A stretch of 6,472 nt of DNA from Acidobacteriota bacterium. GTDB taxonomy: Bacteria > Actinomycetota > Acidimicrobiia > Spongiisociales > UBA5794. Shown here one piece after another: positions 5,237 to 6,472 of the stretch. Under the pieces are notes generated by a model that saw only the letters and a program-made list of their open reading frames with translations, was not told the DNA's origin and did not search any database. The number at the start of each line of letters is the position of its first letter. Position 1 is the first letter of the stretch. The stretch covers positions 1 through 6,472 of the forward strand of contig JACZST010000113.1 in assembly GCA_022574065.1 (NCBI GenBank), given 5' to 3'. Position numbers and translations under genes: made by a program.

Positions 5237-6280
5237 ATGTCTTGGTCCCCGTATTTGGTTCGTTCTGCTGTGTCTGATGATCGGGTGCTGGTCCGGCTTG
5301 GTCACGAGGTGGTTGATGACTATCTCGAGTTCCTGGCTGCCCGCTGTCGGCCGAACACGGTGTTGGCGGCAGGGTTCGATTTGAAGGTGTTCTTCACGCT
5401 GGTCCCGAAGGATCCGGTTGCGGTGACGACGGCGGATGTGTTGGCGTTTATCACGGCGCAACGCTCGGCGGGTGACCCCAAGGTGATCCGGTTGGTTGAC
5501 GGCGAGTCGGGGTTGTCGGCGCGGACGATCAAGCGTCGTCTGTCGTCGTTGTCGTCGATGTTCTCGTTCCTGGTAGTTCGGGGTGACGTGGAGCGCAATC
5601 CGGTGCCACAGGGGTTGTCGACGCGCCGGTCCCGCCGCCGGGGTGGGCGGGGTGTCCCGTTGATCCGGACACCGAGAACGTTGCCTCGGATCGTGGACCC
5701 CGCCGAGGTCGACGCCTTGTTGGCGGCGTGTCGCAAGCTGCGGGACCGGGCGATGTTCCAAGCCATGGTCCTGGGCGGGCTGCGCCGTTGTGAAGTCCTC
5801 GGCCTGCGGCTCGAGGATCTCGACGCGGCCCGAAAACAGGTGTTCATTGTTGAGGGCAAGGGCGGCCATCAACGCCGCATCCCGATCTCGACCCGATGGT
5901 TCTCCACGGTCGGCGACTATCTCCGCCTGGAACGACCCGCCGAGGCGACCACGGATCGGGTGTTTGTCGTGTTGAAGGGTCAACGCCGTGGCCGGCCGTT
6001 GTCGTTCGAGGGACTGAACCAGGTCTTTGTCTCAGCTCGGGACCGGGCCGGGCTGAGACGGGTCACTTGTCACCAGCTGCGCCACACCTGTTTCACCCGG
6101 CTGCGTGAAGCCGGCATGGAACTCGAAGCGTTGCAGGTCATGGCTGGGCACCGCTCGATCGAGACCACCCGCCTCTATGTGCATCTGGCCAACGGCTGGT
6201 TGGCCGACGAATACGACCGGGCCTGTGCGGTGATCGACGCTGAGGTGTTCCTCGCCGTAGCCGAAGAGGTGGGGAAATGA
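5237..6280 (+). CDS. Tyrosine recombinase / site-specific integrase
   Basis: This 347-residue enzyme should cut and rejoin DNA through a 3'-phosphotyrosine intermediate. The N-terminal core-binding domain covers about residues 20-125 (VVDDYLEFLAARCRPNTV; LSARTIKRRLSSLSSMF). The catalytic domain follows a basic linker (RRSRRRGGRG, 131-140). All active-site residues can be placed: Arg183 (GLRRCEV), Lys208 (EGKGG), His279 and Arg282 (HQLRH), His305 (AGHRS) and nucleophile Tyr314 (RLYVH). It therefore looks intact. I chose the ATG at 5237 because agagagg (5221-5227) lies 9 bases before it; ATG 5228 touches that site, and ATG 5141 would add an odd Gly/Trp/Val-rich leader from the GT-rich tract. 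The first half uses TTG and GTG codons heavily compared with the left-hand genes. It diverges from the HTH operon, and its stop overlaps the next start (ATGA). It may serve the island or a nested transposon. Confidence 0.93.
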   Translation: MSWSPYLVRSAVSDDRVLVRLGHEVVDDYLEFLAARCRPNTVLAAGFDLKVFFTLVPKDPVAVTTADVLAFITAQRSAGDPKVIRLVDGESGLSARTIKRRLSSLSSMFSFLVVRGDVERNPVPQGLSTRRSRRRGGRGVPLIRTPRTLPRIVDPAEVDALLAACRKLRDRAMFQAMVLGGLRRCEVLGLRLEDLDAARKQVFIVEGKGGHQRRIPISTRWFSTVGDYLRLERPAEATTDRVFVVLKGQRRGRPLSFEGLNQVFVSARDRAGLRRVTCHQLRHTCFTRLREAGMELEALQVMAGHRSIETTRLYVHLANGWLADEYDRACAVIDAEVFLAVAEEVGK

Positions 6281-6472
6281 ACGCCGCCGTCGTATCTGCT
6301 CCCGACCGTGTTGATTCCACCGGCCCGGGTCGACCGCGGCCTCGTGAGTTCGACTGGCCACAGATTACTGAGGCGGCACCGGTGTTGGCGGCAACGATGC
6401 TGCGGTATCTGGACCAGATCGCCCTGTCGTTGCGACCGACCAGCGTCGTCTCCGCTGAGGGGATTCTGCGCC
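6277..6472 (+). CDS. Start of a second tyrosine recombinase-like protein (partial, runs off the window)
   Basis: The first 65 codons are open and run past the window edge. The ATG at 6277 overlaps the stop of the upstream recombinase as ATGA, and gaggtgggg at 6266-6274 is a good ribosome site, so the pair is translationally coupled. A polar Pro/Arg-rich leader (1-24) is followed by FDWPQITEAAPVLAATM (25-41) and RYLDQIALSLRPTSV (43-57). The latter resembles the first helices of the core-binding domain of tyrosine recombinases. No catalytic residues are in view, so the class rests on this short match and on the tandem arrangement. Coupled recombinases occur in RIT elements (three genes) and in Tn554-like transposons (tnpA-tnpB). 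Confidence 0.7.
   Translation, partial: MNAAVVSAPDRVDSTGPGRPRPREFDWPQITEAAPVLAATMLRYLDQIALSLRPTSVVSAEGILR

Larger units (their letters stand above)
3942..6472. mobile_element. Probable end of an integrative element, continuing beyond the right edge
   Basis: The inferred left boundary is the tRNA-Glu 3' fragment. In tRNA-targeting integration the intact tRNA is rebuilt at one end and a 3' copy marks the other, with the element lying 5' of that copy on the tRNA strand. Here that means positions above 3986. The contents agree: a regulator/nucleotidyltransferase pair of toxin-antitoxin style, a complete tyrosine recombinase and the start of a second one. The left side carries metabolic genes. 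Whether these recombinases did the tRNA integration, or belong to a separate transposon nested in the island, cannot be decided here. The other end is outside the window. Confidence 0.6.

Noticed and set aside
5117..5983. Minus-strand open frame of 288 codons opposite the recombinase
   Set aside because: The product is Arg/His/Gln-rich without motifs, and the plus strand encodes a recombinase with all catalytic residues.
1..6472. CRISPR array, rRNA gene or riboswitch
   Set aside because: I found no regularly spaced direct repeats, rRNA-like sequence or recognisable riboswitch core on either strand.

Overview
The window looks like chromosomal DNA from a high-GC Gram-positive bacterium, most likely an actinobacterium close to the Acidimicrobiia. 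The evidence is GC-rich coding, GTG starts, a lipoprotein signal ending in an AAACGSDD-type lipobox, and a gene for coenzyme F420 synthesis. The genus cannot be told from the sequence.

Positions 1 to about 3941 read as ordinary host chromosome. A lipoprotein solute-binding protein (126-932) is followed by a perfect 16-bp hairpin, then a polar amino-acid type ABC permease (1079-1876). Ten bases later comes a CofC/FbiD-like guanylyltransferase of F420 biosynthesis (1887-2444), then a short-chain dehydrogenase/reductase with an unusual cofactor loop (2540-3268). No ATPase for the transporter is in view. A small two-helix membrane protein (3351-3848, minus strand) converges on the reductase, with a stem-loop between the two genes.

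At 3942-3986 (minus strand) lies the 3' half of a tRNA-Glu(CUC) gene: anticodon arm, variable loop, T arm and 3' acceptor strand. There is no D arm or 5' acceptor strand next to it. This is the classic scar left where an integrative element enters a tRNA gene. The orientation places the element on the right (above 3986) and predicts an intact tRNA-Glu(CUC) gene on the minus strand beyond the right edge of the window.

The right part (3987-6472) fits accessory DNA. It has a 230-bp gene-free stretch with inverted repeats, then a minus-strand pair made of an XRE-type helix-turn-helix regulator (4745-5062) and a small nucleotidyltransferase (4219-4755) that overlap by 11 bases, like a toxin-antitoxin or defence module. 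Diverging from this pair is a complete tyrosine recombinase (5237-6280). Its stop overlaps (ATGA) the start of a second protein (6277 to the edge) that resembles the N-terminus of another tyrosine recombinase. Such coupled recombinases occur in RIT and Tn554-type elements. The regulator's start is preceded by a ctatag-N8-ctatag repeat that overlaps possible promoters, which suggests autoregulation and possibly a leaderless mRNA.

In short, the left part is transport and redox-cofactor metabolism, and the right part is the edge of a mobile island carrying a regulator/nucleotidyltransferase module and recombination genes.
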